A DNA stretch of 64,000 nucleotides from Bacillus sp. X1(2014) (lineage in GTDB: Bacteria > Bacillota > Bacilli > Bacillales_B > DSM-18226): assembly GCF_007678255.1 (NCBI RefSeq), contig NZ_VEED01000006.1:124001-188000 (forward strand), given 5' to 3'. Under the pieces are notes generated by a model that saw only the letters and a program-made list of their open reading frames with translations, did not search any database and was not told the DNA's origin. Below are positions 55,105-63,096 of this stretch, in pieces. Made by a program: the position numbers and the translations under genes. Numbering within the stretch: position 1 is the stretch's first letter; each line of letters starts with the position of its first letter.

Positions 55105-56124
55105 TTATCCTAAAATCCGCTGGTAAACTGATTTGGCATGGGTCAAATCCTTGGTGCCGTGAATAAGGGCGCGGCCGTCTTGAAAAATTACCATCCGCTC
55201 TTCGCCCATTTCAACTGATACCAAATAAGGGTTGCCCTTTACCGCATACCCAAGTGAACTAAGCTGCCCGGCGAGGCGTTCTAACGAGATCTCCCCTGCC
55301 GTCGACGGGCGGATTTGCACGGTATCACGACCGCACAGTACCGTCGTCTTCGTCATATTTTCCTGATCGAGATAGGGATAGGTCCGCTCCTCACCGCATG
55401 ATAAGCACCCGGTAAACTTTGCTTTCGACATCTTCAAGCTCGTGTACTGATTTCTCCATAAATCAAAACTGACAAAGGAAGTCCTGACCGCATCCCAATC
55501 CTCCACCAACATCTTCAGCGCTTCCGCGGTCTGATGAGCGATGACCATTTGGACAGCTGGAGAAATTATTCCTCCTGTATCACAGGTCATCCCCTGGAGC
55601 GGAATAGAGCGTAACAAACAATTCAAACACGGGGTTTTCCCAGGAATCATTGAAAACGTCATCCCAAAGCTGCCGACACAGGCCCCGTAAATCCACGGAA
55701 TCTTGTATTTTTGCGAGACATCATTCATGGCCATCCGCGTTTCGAAGTTATCAGTCGCATCCATCATCACATCAACGTCCACAACAAGCTCTTCCAACAA
55801 CTCAGGGGTAGCATCACCAATAATCGAGACTACTTCCACATCTGAGTTAATCGCACGCAGGCGTTTTTCCGCCGCGGCAGCCTTGGGAAGCTTCTCAGCG
55901 ACATCTTCTTCCGTATAAAGCTGCTGGCGCTGCAGGTTGCTAGCTTCCACATAATCACGGTCAATAATCGTAATCTTGCCGACACCGGCACGAGTCAGCA
56001 CCTCGGCACTCCCTGACCCTAAGGCCCCTGCCCCGATAATCAGCACATGCTTGCTGCGGATCTTTGCCTGTCCTTCTTTGCCGATCCCCGAAAAGAGGAC
56101 CTGCCGTGAATATCGTTCATCCAT
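55105..56124 (-). CDS. moeB: ThiF/MoeB-family adenylyltransferase
   Basis: 339-residue E1-like enzyme that adenylates the MoaD C-terminus. Nucleotide-binding VLIIGAGALGSGSAEVLTRAGVGKITIIDRDYVEASNLQRQQLY, DATDNFETRM, and the zinc cysteines CLNCLL and CLSCGEE. The last about 80 residues (from CGRDTVQIRPSTAGEISLERLAGQL) form a small extra domain instead of a rhodanese domain. Adjacent moaD, 5 bp upstream, supports MoeB rather than ThiF. Last gene of the operon. Confidence 0.9.
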   Translation of the reverse strand: MDERYSRQVLFSGIGKEGQAKIRSKHVLIIGAGALGSGSAEVLTRAGVGKITIIDRDYVEASNLQRQQLYTEEDVAEKLPKAAAAEKRLRAINSDVEVVSIIGDATPELLEELVVDVDVMMDATDNFETRMAMNDVSQKYKIPWIYGACVGSFGMTFSMIPGKTPCLNCLLRSIPLQGMTCDTGGIISPAVQMVIAHQTAEALKMLVEDWDAVRTSFVSFDLWRNQYTSLKMSKAKFTGCLSCGEERTYPYLDQENMTKTTVLCGRDTVQIRPSTAGEISLERLAGQLSSLGYAVKGNPYLVSVEMGEERMVIFQDGRALIHGTKDLTHAKSVYQRILG

Positions 56125-56129
56125 GACAA

Positions 56130-56366
56130 TCAGCCCCCGCTTACTGGCGGAATAAAGGCGATTTCATCCCCATCTTGGATCACTTCATCGTTCGAGGCAA
56201 ACTCTTCATTGACGGCCGTCATCACTGTGTCCATCTTTGGCAAATCATACTTTGCCGCTAACTCTGCCTTTAATTCAGCCACCGTTTTTCCGCCGGCATC
56301 GACAGTAAGAAACTCTGCACCGCCAACTGCGTCACGTAAATGAGCAAAAAACAATACCCTATTCAT
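56130..56366 (-). CDS. moaD: Molybdopterin synthase small subunit MoaD
   Basis: 78-residue ubiquitin-like sulfur carrier ending in the diagnostic Gly-Gly (GDEIAFIPPVSGG), which becomes the thiocarboxylate. VLFFAHLRDAVGGAEFLTV is the usual N-terminus. It overlaps the end of moaE by 8 bp, so the two synthase subunits are translationally coupled. Confidence 0.95.
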   Translation of the reverse strand: MNRVLFFAHLRDAVGGAEFLTVDAGGKTVAELKAELAAKYDLPKMDTVMTAVNEEFASNDEVIQDGDEIAFIPPVSGG

Positions 56367-56823
56367 TTAAGTCACTCTCCTCCGGCTTACCGCTTGGATA
56401 GGCAACCGTTTCGAGTTGATTTCCCATCCACGCTTCGCCTTCCTCCCAGTGTTCTTTCTTCCAGATTGGGACGATTTCTTTAATCCGTTCAATCGCATAG
56501 CGGTTGGCATCATAGGCGTCGGCACGGTGCGGCGTCGAGACGGCAATGACCACGGCCACATCGGTAATGTCTAAACGGCCGACGCGGTGAGTAATGGCCA
56601 CGCAAGCACCCTCCCAGCGCTTTTCAATTTCTTCGCCGATTTGCGCCAACTTCTTAACCGCCATCGCTTCGTACGCTTCATAAATTAAAAATAATGTTTT
56701 TTTACCTTTGGTTAATTCCCGAACTGTGCCGATAAATGTGGTAATCGCACCGGCATTGCGCTGGACAACCTTATCTATGACAGCTTGAATATCGATTGGT
56801 TCTTTTGAGATTTCATACATCAT
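56359..56823 (-). CDS. moaE: Molybdopterin synthase large subunit MoaE
   Basis: About 154 residues. Catalytic features: NAGAITTFIGTVRELTKGKKTLFLIYEAYEAMAVKKL, HRVGRLDITDVAVVIAVSTPHRADAYDANRYAIERIKEIVPIWKKEHW (Lys residues of the active site). It transfers two sulfurs onto cyclic pyranopterin phosphate together with MoaD. The start is ATG 56823 (two adjacent ATGs), 8 bp after GAGGTG; nine further open codons lie within the preceding gene's end. Confidence 0.94.
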   Translation of the reverse strand: MMYEISKEPIDIQAVIDKVVQRNAGAITTFIGTVRELTKGKKTLFLIYEAYEAMAVKKLAQIGEEIEKRWEGACVAITHRVGRLDITDVAVVIAVSTPHRADAYDANRYAIERIKEIVPIWKKEHWEEGEAWMGNQLETVAYPSGKPEESDLNE

Positions 56824-56828
56824 CCTGA

Positions 56829-58760
56829 TTACACCTCTAACCCTAAGCACTTTGGCTCTGCATTTTCGACCACTTGGTACCCGCCAATTTTTTCAACCTG
56901 CTCCTTAAAGTTGGCCGATTGAATCATCCCAATTAGCAGCTGGCCGCTCTCACTTTCATAAAAGCTTCTTGTCATAAGTAAATCATATTCCTCATCCGCA
57001 ACAGGCAAAAAGTCAAGGTCCATCGCCTTCGCGGCTGGATAAATACCAAGACCAGCCCCATGAGCATCCCCGTTTACTTCCGCTGCTACTGCTAAATGCG
57101 AAAACATTTCCCGGTCATACCCGTTAATATCGTCTGGTGCCAGGCACCCTTCTTCTAGTAAAAGATCAAATAGGATCCGCGTTCCCGCTCCTTTTTGGCG
57201 GTTGACGAAGTTCGCCTTCGTACGTGCTAGATCTGCGGCAGATTCAATTCCAAGCGGGTTGCCTTTTGGCAGAATCCAGCCTTGTTTTCTTTTCAAAAAT
57301 GGATAAAGAATCACATCTTGATTGGCTAATAGTTTGCTTACATAGGAGATATTGTATTCCTTTGTACTAGGGTCAAGTAAATGAATCCCCGCTACATGGG
57401 CTTCTCCTTTTCGAATCGCCATAATGCCGGCCATACTGCCGACATGGGAGGAGACAATTTTCATGTCTGTCCGCGCCCGTTTTAACTGTGACGATAACAA
57501 ATCAATCGTCAAATCATGGCTGCCGCTGAACACGATGGCATGTTTAATTTCCTCAGGCGGCCGCATTAATTCAACTTCAGCAAGATCGCCTTGTTCATAA
57601 CCAATGATGTTAGGCGGGACGATTAACAAGCCATCTGCTCTGACATAAGACATCGTAACGCCAGCCGCACGGGTGAGCGGATTGGCCACGAATTGTCCAT
57701 TCACATAGCCGATATTCATGCGCACGAAATCTTCCGCACCCATGGAAGAAACAATCCGGCGTCCTAACTTAACGGTCACGATCTGCCTTTTAGGCTCAGG
57801 AATTTGCAGGTATTGACAGATAAGCGGTCTGACAAACCACTCCAGCGCTAAATAGGCAGAGACCGGATAGCCCGGAACTCCAACGACAATCTTGCCATTT
57901 ATTTTACCTAAAATCACAGGTTTTCCTGGCCGTGCGGCGACCCCATGGGTAAAGACTTCGCCGATTTCATCAATAATGTGAACCGTGTAGTCCTTGGAAC
58001 CCGCAGATGAGCCCGCATTAATAACAATGATATCAGACGCTTCAGCTGCATCTAAAAGAACGGCTTTAATGTTTTCCGGTTCATCCTTCACAATTGGATG
58101 AAGGTTCGGTTCTCCGCCCCATTCCTTAATGAAGCCCGCAAACACGGTGCCATTGAATTCAATAATTTTTCCAGGGGCTAACTCTGAATTGGCTTCCACA
58201 AGTTCATTCCCTGTTGGAATAATTGTCACGACTGGTTTTTTGGTGACTGGGATGACCGATTGCTGTCCAGCTAATAGCACACCTAAATCCGCTGGCCGCA
58301 GGATATGACCTTGTGGAAAAAGCATTTCTTCTTGAACCACATCTTCACCAATTGGACGAATATGCTGCCAAGGGGTAGCAGGTTCAATGATTTCAATCGT
58401 TTCCTCATCAATGACATCGACATGTTCAATCATAATAACCGCGTTAAACGGTGCGGGAATGGCATTCCCTGTATCAACATAACAAAATTGCCCGCCTAAC
58501 GTGAGACGGAGAGGATTTTGCTCATGGGCTTGATAGGTGCTTTCTGCGACGACGGCAATTCCATCCATGGCACTGGCATGGTAATGGGGCATCGAAACTC
58601 GTGCAAAAATGGGTTCAGCTGTCACACGCCCTAATGCATCCATTGTTAAGATTTCTTCCTTTTCAGGGGTTACGCTTTGAGCCGCAAGAATTTCTTCTCT
58701 AGCTTGTGCTCGGGGTTTATCTTCTAAATATATTTTTCTCTTAAAGTGTGTATAATCCAT
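56829..58760 (-). CDS. MoeA-like protein fused to a periplasmic-binding-protein-like domain
   Basis: About 643 residues. Residues 1-410 are a MoeA molybdotransferase (MPHYHASAMDGIAVVA, GNAIPAPFNAVIMIEHV, GSSAGSKDYTVHIIDE, GVPGYPVSAYLALEWFV). Residues from about 420 form a PBP_like domain (VFSGSHDLTIDLLSSQL, SSHVGSMAGIMAIRKGEAHVAGIHLLDP, FVNRQKGAGTRILFDLLLEEG, LGIYPAAKAMDLDFLPVADEEYDLLM), which resembles molybdate/LysR ligand-binding domains but without signal peptide. Such fusions are known in archaea and clostridia and may sense or deliver molybdate or tungstate. A palindrome variant (57136-57148) encodes G-C-L-A-P. Start ATG 58760, after AAGGGGGG. Confidence 0.9.
   Translation of the reverse strand: MDYTHFKRKIYLEDKPRAQAREEILAAQSVTPEKEEILTMDALGRVTAEPIFARVSMPHYHASAMDGIAVVAESTYQAHEQNPLRLTLGGQFCYVDTGNAIPAPFNAVIMIEHVDVIDEETIEIIEPATPWQHIRPIGEDVVQEEMLFPQGHILRPADLGVLLAGQQSVIPVTKKPVVTIIPTGNELVEANSELAPGKIIEFNGTVFAGFIKEWGGEPNLHPIVKDEPENIKAVLLDAAEASDIIVINAGSSAGSKDYTVHIIDEIGEVFTHGVAARPGKPVILGKINGKIVVGVPGYPVSAYLALEWFVRPLICQYLQIPEPKRQIVTVKLGRRIVSSMGAEDFVRMNIGYVNGQFVANPLTRAAGVTMSYVRADGLLIVPPNIIGYEQGDLAEVELMRPPEEIKHAIVFSGSHDLTIDLLSSQLKRARTDMKIVSSHVGSMAGIMAIRKGEAHVAGIHLLDPSTKEYNISYVSKLLANQDVILYPFLKRKQGWILPKGNPLGIESAADLARTKANFVNRQKGAGTRILFDLLLEEGCLAPDDINGYDREMFSHLAVAAEVNGDAHGAGLGIYPAAKAMDLDFLPVADEEYDLLMTRSFYESESGQLLIGMIQSANFKEQVEKIGGYQVVENAEPKCLGLEV
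57136..57148. repeat. 13-bp palindrome variant inside the moeA-PBP gene
   Basis: GGTGCCAGGCACC, one base from GGTGTCAGGCACC and fully self-complementary outside its central base, in frame with the fusion gene. Confidence 0.5.
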
Positions 58761-58773
58761 TCCTAGGCCCCCC

Positions 58774-60006
58774 TTATCGTGATGCAATCACAGGTACAGA
58801 ATCCCCCTGTGAAATTCCTTCCTTTTCTGAACTAATCTCAACAATTCCATCACTTTTTACTAGAGTTGTGATTAAGCCGGATTTACCAATAATCGGCTCA
58901 GCCCACCATTCTCCCTCTTTTTCAAACAAGCGGACACGAATATAATCAGACCGTCCCATTGAGGAAGGGATATTTTTGGTGATCTTTGCAAAAATACGTT
59001 CTGGTTTCCGTTCAATCTCCTCGCCCTTTAGCTTACGTAAAATCCGTTCACCAAACAGCTTGAAGATAATCATCGCAGAGGCGGGATGACCTGGCAGTCC
59101 AATGACAGGCTTCCCATCTGCCATTGCTAGAATCGTAGGTTTCCCAGGCTTAATCGAGATCCCATGAACAAAAACGCCAGGGTCTCCTAATGATTGGATG
59201 ACTTCCGTTGTATAATCCTTTGCGCCGACCGAGCTTCCGCCGGAAAGGATTAAACAGTCCACTTGTTCATACAGTTCGCGTGCCTTTTGTTGAAATTCCT
59301 GATAATCATCACGGACAATTCCGCCGTAGATGACGTCGACATTCCATTCACTGGCTAAACCGGCAATCGTCAAGAAGTTGATATCGCGAATTTGCCCCTC
59401 AACCAGGGTTTCCGTTTGATACGGGACAATTTCATCGCCCGATGAAAGATAACCGACCTTCAATTTTCGATAAACGGTTACTGCAGCAACACCTAGAGAA
59501 GCGAGTGCTCCTAACTCCTGCGGACGAAGTTTCGTTCCCGCTGTTAAAAGTGTTTCACCCTCTTTAATGTCTTCACCTGCACGAATCACATTTTCTCCAG
59601 GAGCAACCTGCTTGTACGTATTTAAAAGCTGGTCGACATCCTCACAATGCTCAATCATGATAACGCTGTCACTACCAACCGGAAGCATCCCGCCCGTTGG
59701 CACATAAACCGCGTTACCTGGGCCAGCTTTTGCAGTAGGAACCTCACCCATTTCCACTTCCCCTGTTACTGTCAGGAAACCTGGCATGGATTCAGAGGAA
59801 CCATACGTATCCTTCGCACGAACGGCATATCCATCCACAGTTGAACGATCAAAGCTTGGCACATTTTCCTTTGCGATCACTGGCTCCGCAAGGATATAGT
59901 GGAGGGCCTCTTCCAGCCCCAGCACCTCCGTTTGTCGGATCGCTGGAATCTTCTCCTCAATTAAGGCAAATGTCTCTTCAACTGTTTTCACTTTGAAAAA
60001 TTGCAT
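58774..60006 (-). CDS. moeA: Molybdopterin molybdenumtransferase MoeA
   Basis: 410-residue gephyrin-like enzyme inserting molybdate into adenylated molybdopterin. SFDRSTVDGYAVRAKDTYG, ILSGGSSVGAKDYTTEVIQ, IGLPGHPASAMIIFKLF and a C-terminal beta domain ending ISQGDSVPVIASR. It is 14 bp upstream of the moeA-PBP fusion gene, so two MoeA-type domains are made from one transcript. Normal length. Confidence 0.94.
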   Translation of the reverse strand: MQFFKVKTVEETFALIEEKIPAIRQTEVLGLEEALHYILAEPVIAKENVPSFDRSTVDGYAVRAKDTYGSSESMPGFLTVTGEVEMGEVPTAKAGPGNAVYVPTGGMLPVGSDSVIMIEHCEDVDQLLNTYKQVAPGENVIRAGEDIKEGETLLTAGTKLRPQELGALASLGVAAVTVYRKLKVGYLSSGDEIVPYQTETLVEGQIRDINFLTIAGLASEWNVDVIYGGIVRDDYQEFQQKARELYEQVDCLILSGGSSVGAKDYTTEVIQSLGDPGVFVHGISIKPGKPTILAMADGKPVIGLPGHPASAMIIFKLFGERILRKLKGEEIERKPERIFAKITKNIPSSMGRSDYIRVRLFEKEGEWWAEPIIGKSGLITTLVKSDGIVEISSEKEGISQGDSVPVIASR

Positions 60007-60023
60007 GGTCCCCTTTTTCCCCC

Positions 60024-60620
60024 TTATCTATCTTTCGCCCACTTTTTAGCGTCTTCATACTCATTTAGGTGATTCATATTAAAAAAGACTCGCTCTAAAT
60101 CGATGCTGCTGTATGCCTGAAGGTCCTTTTCTGATACATACAGAACATTTAAGCGATCTAGCAGATGTTTCATCCGAAGTTGTCCCGCTTCAATACTTTG
60201 TGCTGCCACGTCCGCCACCCTCTTTTGAAAGACGGCAAACAATGGGTGCTGAACTCCATTAATGACAGGGATGACGGCATCATATCCACCACTTTTTTTG
60301 ACAAGCAGTTCGGCAAGTTCAGCGGAAACAAATGGCATATCACAAGCTGCGATAAAATTCGTCTCATAAGGTGAAGACAGCAAGCCTGCATGTACTCCTG
60401 CTAGAGGTCCCTGACCAGGATACTGATCCGAGACCATCTTTACCCCTAAAAATTGATATTCTTCAGGATGATTGGTTACAAGAATTATATCATTAAACGA
60501 CAGGCTAAGCGCATCTGCAATTCTCTCAATATTGGTTTTCTTGTTTATTTTTAGAAGGGCTTTATTGGTGCCCATCCTGCTTGATTTTCCACCAGATAAA
60601 ATAATAGCGGCAGCCTTCAT
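60024..60620 (-). CDS. mobA: Molybdenum cofactor guanylyltransferase MobA
   Basis: 198-residue nucleotidyltransferase attaching GMP to Mo-molybdopterin. AIILSGGKSSRMGTNKALLKINKKTNIERIADAL is the GTP-binding signature; GPLAGVHAGLLSSPYETNFIAACDMPF holds the metal-binding Asp. The resulting guanine dinucleotide cofactor is what formate dehydrogenases use, which explains its place next to fdhE and the dehydrogenase genes. Confidence 0.94.
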   Translation of the reverse strand: MKAAAIILSGGKSSRMGTNKALLKINKKTNIERIADALSLSFNDIILVTNHPEEYQFLGVKMVSDQYPGQGPLAGVHAGLLSSPYETNFIAACDMPFVSAELAELLVKKSGGYDAVIPVINGVQHPLFAVFQKRVADVAAQSIEAGQLRMKHLLDRLNVLYVSEKDLQAYSSIDLERVFFNMNHLNEYEDAKKWAKDR

Positions 60621-60635
60621 TAACCCTTCACCCTC

Positions 60636-61445
60636 TTAATTTATATCTCTTTCCCCGCCCACAGCTTGATAGCCATTGTCCTGTGCCACATAATCCAAAT
60701 GGATCGAGTTTAAATCCAGTAAGGCAGCTGATGGCTTTTCAATATATTGGCGTGTATCAATAATTTTAATATAGCCCTTACAACCTTCGCAAACTTGAAT
60801 TTGTGATACAGCATCGCCTTCAATGGTGAGGAACTTCATTCTTTTATGGTCTTCATTACCGCAATGTGCGCATTCGAGTCGTTTGGCATGCCAGTGCGCG
60901 AAGCAGCGCGGGCATTGGATCATCTTTTTACCATCTTCTTCAATTACAGCTAAACGAACAGGTTCACCACATGCAGGGCAGCCGGCACCTGGGATGGCCC
61001 TGTCAATTTCAGGTTGGATGTGTTCTGCTGCCATTTGTAAATAAGGGCGGAGCGCCGTTTCTGCCAGGAAGTGTGGAATCCAGTCATCCACTTCGTTCTC
61101 GCGGGCAAATTCAATAAAATATAGATGGTGGAATGCAAAAGCCTCTTCCATCCAACGGATGGCTGTTTTTTCAGTTAACAGACCGGTAATCCCTTCGAGC
61201 TGCGTCTCGAGTTCAGGATCATGGTTAATTAAAATGTCATTTATTTCCTCTATACACTGTAGGAATAGGGAAATTTCAAAATTAAGAGACGCATTTGCGA
61301 CCAAAGGCATTCCTGCTTTCATGCCGTCTTTTTCAAAGCTAAGGTGAATTGATTCCGAATCAAGTTGCTGCTTCCATTTATCTTGAAGTAAAACTATTTC
61401 GGTTTGAAGATCCTGATATTCTTTTGAAACGACGGACTTCATCAT
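60636..61445 (-). CDS. fdhE: Formate dehydrogenase accessory protein FdhE
   Basis: 269-residue rubredoxin-like maturation factor. Four CxxC knuckles: CPACGEPVR, CPRCFAHWHAKRLECAHCGNED and CEGCKGYIKIIDTR, which bind iron in E. coli FdhE and are needed for respiratory formate dehydrogenase activity. The N-terminal 130 residues are helical. It is 120 bp after the gamma-subunit gene, with a hairpin between. Confidence 0.9.
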   Translation of the reverse strand: MMKSVVSKEYQDLQTEIVLLQDKWKQQLDSESIHLSFEKDGMKAGMPLVANASLNFEISLFLQCIEEINDILINHDPELETQLEGITGLLTEKTAIRWMEEAFAFHHLYFIEFARENEVDDWIPHFLAETALRPYLQMAAEHIQPEIDRAIPGAGCPACGEPVRLAVIEEDGKKMIQCPRCFAHWHAKRLECAHCGNEDHKRMKFLTIEGDAVSQIQVCEGCKGYIKIIDTRQYIEKPSAALLDLNSIHLDYVAQDNGYQAVGGERDIN

Positions 61446-61471
61446 CTGATGCTACACCTCTTTCATTTAGT

Positions 61472-61503
61472 AAAGAAATGGCTGTCTTCGGTGCGACAGC
61501 CAC
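61472..61503 (-). terminator. Partial terminator/attenuator between FDH gamma and fdhE
   Basis: Minus strand TGGCTGTC / GACAGCCA stem with an 8-nt loop then TTTCTTTAC, 62 bp after the gamma-subunit stop. It may lower expression of the accessory genes relative to the structural ones. Confidence 0.55.
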
Positions 61504-61565
61504 TCCTTCTTTTATCAACGTTCTGTTAGATGAGCTTTTACACAACTTATATTATATTAAGACGT

Positions 61566-62279
61566 TTAAGCGCCTTTATTTTTCTTATGCTTTGGATCGT
61601 CTAGGTTAGGGAAGTTGCCTTTTTTGACTTCTTCGTCGTACCAGTCTGGATAGTGCTCTTTTGCCCACCAAGCTGGAACTTCACCAGAGACGACACCGGT
61701 ATAGCCAGGACGTGAATTTTTGTGAACAACACTTAGGTACACGTGTCCGACAATAACCGCAATCGCTAAGCCAAAGCCGATATTATGCAGGAAGTATCCC
61801 CATTGGACGACAGCTCGCGGAAAGAACTGCGGGAACCACATGAGAAAACCAGAACCGATAATCAAAATCGCTGTGAAGATTAGAATAAGCGAGTTAATTT
61901 TTTCACCGGCATTAAAGAATGATTGTCTAATATGTTTAAAATTAAAGCCGAATAGCTCTTTCACAAATTCAGTAAAGAATTGCCAGTCGCGTTTTTTCCA
62001 CGTCACGAGCTCTTTTGTCCAAAGTTTAAAGCCTTTGAAGTCAAAGATAACCCAAATAAAAGTTGGAGTCATGAATGTTACCGCAAAGATGCGGTGTAGC
62101 AAACGGGCATTGGCCGGACCACCAAGAATTGGGTAGAGCCAGTCAAAGAACTCCGTGTACATCGGCAGTGCAGTAATGTATAGAGCAAAGAAGGAAATAG
62201 CGTTAACACCATGCGCCCAAACAAATGCTTTTGAAAAACGCCGTACTTTTACATTAGCCTTCGGATGCTTTTTACTCAT
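61566..62279 (-). CDS. fdnI: Formate dehydrogenase gamma subunit (cytochrome b556, FdnI/FdoI type)
   Basis: About 237-residue membrane subunit with four helices: FVWAHGVNAISFFALYITALPMY, LLHRIFAVTFMTPTFIWVIF, INSLILIFTAILIIGSGFLMWF and VQWGYFLHNIGFGLAIAVIVGHVYLSVVH. The histidines in the helices are the expected haem b and quinone-site ligands. It passes electrons from the iron-sulfur subunit to menaquinone. ATG 62279 (GGAGGTGG upstream) overlaps the beta-subunit stop by 8 bp; the longer open frame is rejected. Confidence 0.93.
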   Translation of the reverse strand: MSKKHPKANVKVRRFSKAFVWAHGVNAISFFALYITALPMYTEFFDWLYPILGGPANARLLHRIFAVTFMTPTFIWVIFDFKGFKLWTKELVTWKKRDWQFFTEFVKELFGFNFKHIRQSFFNAGEKINSLILIFTAILIIGSGFLMWFPQFFPRAVVQWGYFLHNIGFGLAIAVIVGHVYLSVVHKNSRPGYTGVVSGEVPAWWAKEHYPDWYDEEVKKGNFPNLDDPKHKKNKGA

Positions 62280-63096
62280 GGCTGCCACCTCCATCTTCGT
62301 CATGATTACTTCTTTTACTAAGAATGCTGTTGGTGATAAAAGCCCCAACAACCGCCATCGTTGTCGCCCCAATCATTGCTTTTCCGATTGGCTGTGCATA
62401 ATCTTTCCAAAGGACAGCTGAAGTTGGTACCTTAGGTGATTCTGGAAGTCCATAGACGCTTGGTTTTTCAGCCAGCACATAAATCGTGTGCGTACCGCCC
62501 ACACCTTGTGGATTATAAATATTCGCATTAGGGAATCGGTCTTTAATTTGAGCTAACCGCTTTTGTGCCTTTGCCAGCATTTCGTCTTTTTTACCAAACT
62601 GCATTGCATCTGTGTGACAGGTTGTTACACAAGCAGGCTGTAAGCCTTCTTCCAGACGATCCGTACACATCGTGCATTTTTGTGATTTTCTGTACTCTTT
62701 TCCATTTTTGTCCTTGTACGTCTTTAGAGAAATAACTTCAAACGGGCAGTTTTCGACGCAATAGCCACAGCCTACGCACTTATCCTGATCAATGACAACA
62801 GAGCCAAATTTAGAATAACTAATGGCATTTTCCGGACAAACCTTTTCACATGCAGCTTCCTTACAATGCATACATGAGGAATGGCGGAACAGGTATTCTA
62901 AATCACCTTTGCCATTTTCATGTTCAATATACTGCAGCACATTCCATGTATCGGCACTTGTTTTAGGATGGGACTGTACACTTCCTTGGAAATCCGTTAC
63001 TTCGGCAGGAAGGTCGTTCCAGTTTTTACAAGCTACCATACATGCCTTACAGCCATCACATTTGGTTACGTCAACATATTTTACAAATTCAGCCAT
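62272..63096 (-). CDS. fdnH: Formate dehydrogenase beta (iron-sulfur) subunit
   Basis: 274 residues with four cysteine clusters for [4Fe-4S] centres: CDGCKACMVACKNW, SSCMHCKEAACEKVCPENA, CVGCGYCVENCPFE and CTMCTDRLEEGLQPACVTTCHTDA. A C-terminal helix (KAMIGATTMAVVGAFITNSIL) anchors it to the membrane, as in FdnH/FdoH. Its start codon overlaps the alpha-subunit stop (TAATG). It links the molybdenum subunit to the cytochrome b subunit. Confidence 0.94.
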   Translation of the reverse strand: MAEFVKYVDVTKCDGCKACMVACKNWNDLPAEVTDFQGSVQSHPKTSADTWNVLQYIEHENGKGDLEYLFRHSSCMHCKEAACEKVCPENAISYSKFGSVVIDQDKCVGCGYCVENCPFEVISLKTYKDKNGKEYRKSQKCTMCTDRLEEGLQPACVTTCHTDAMQFGKKDEMLAKAQKRLAQIKDRFPNANIYNPQGVGGTHTIYVLAEKPSVYGLPESPKVPTSAVLWKDYAQPIGKAMIGATTMAVVGAFITNSILSKRSNHDEDGGGSHE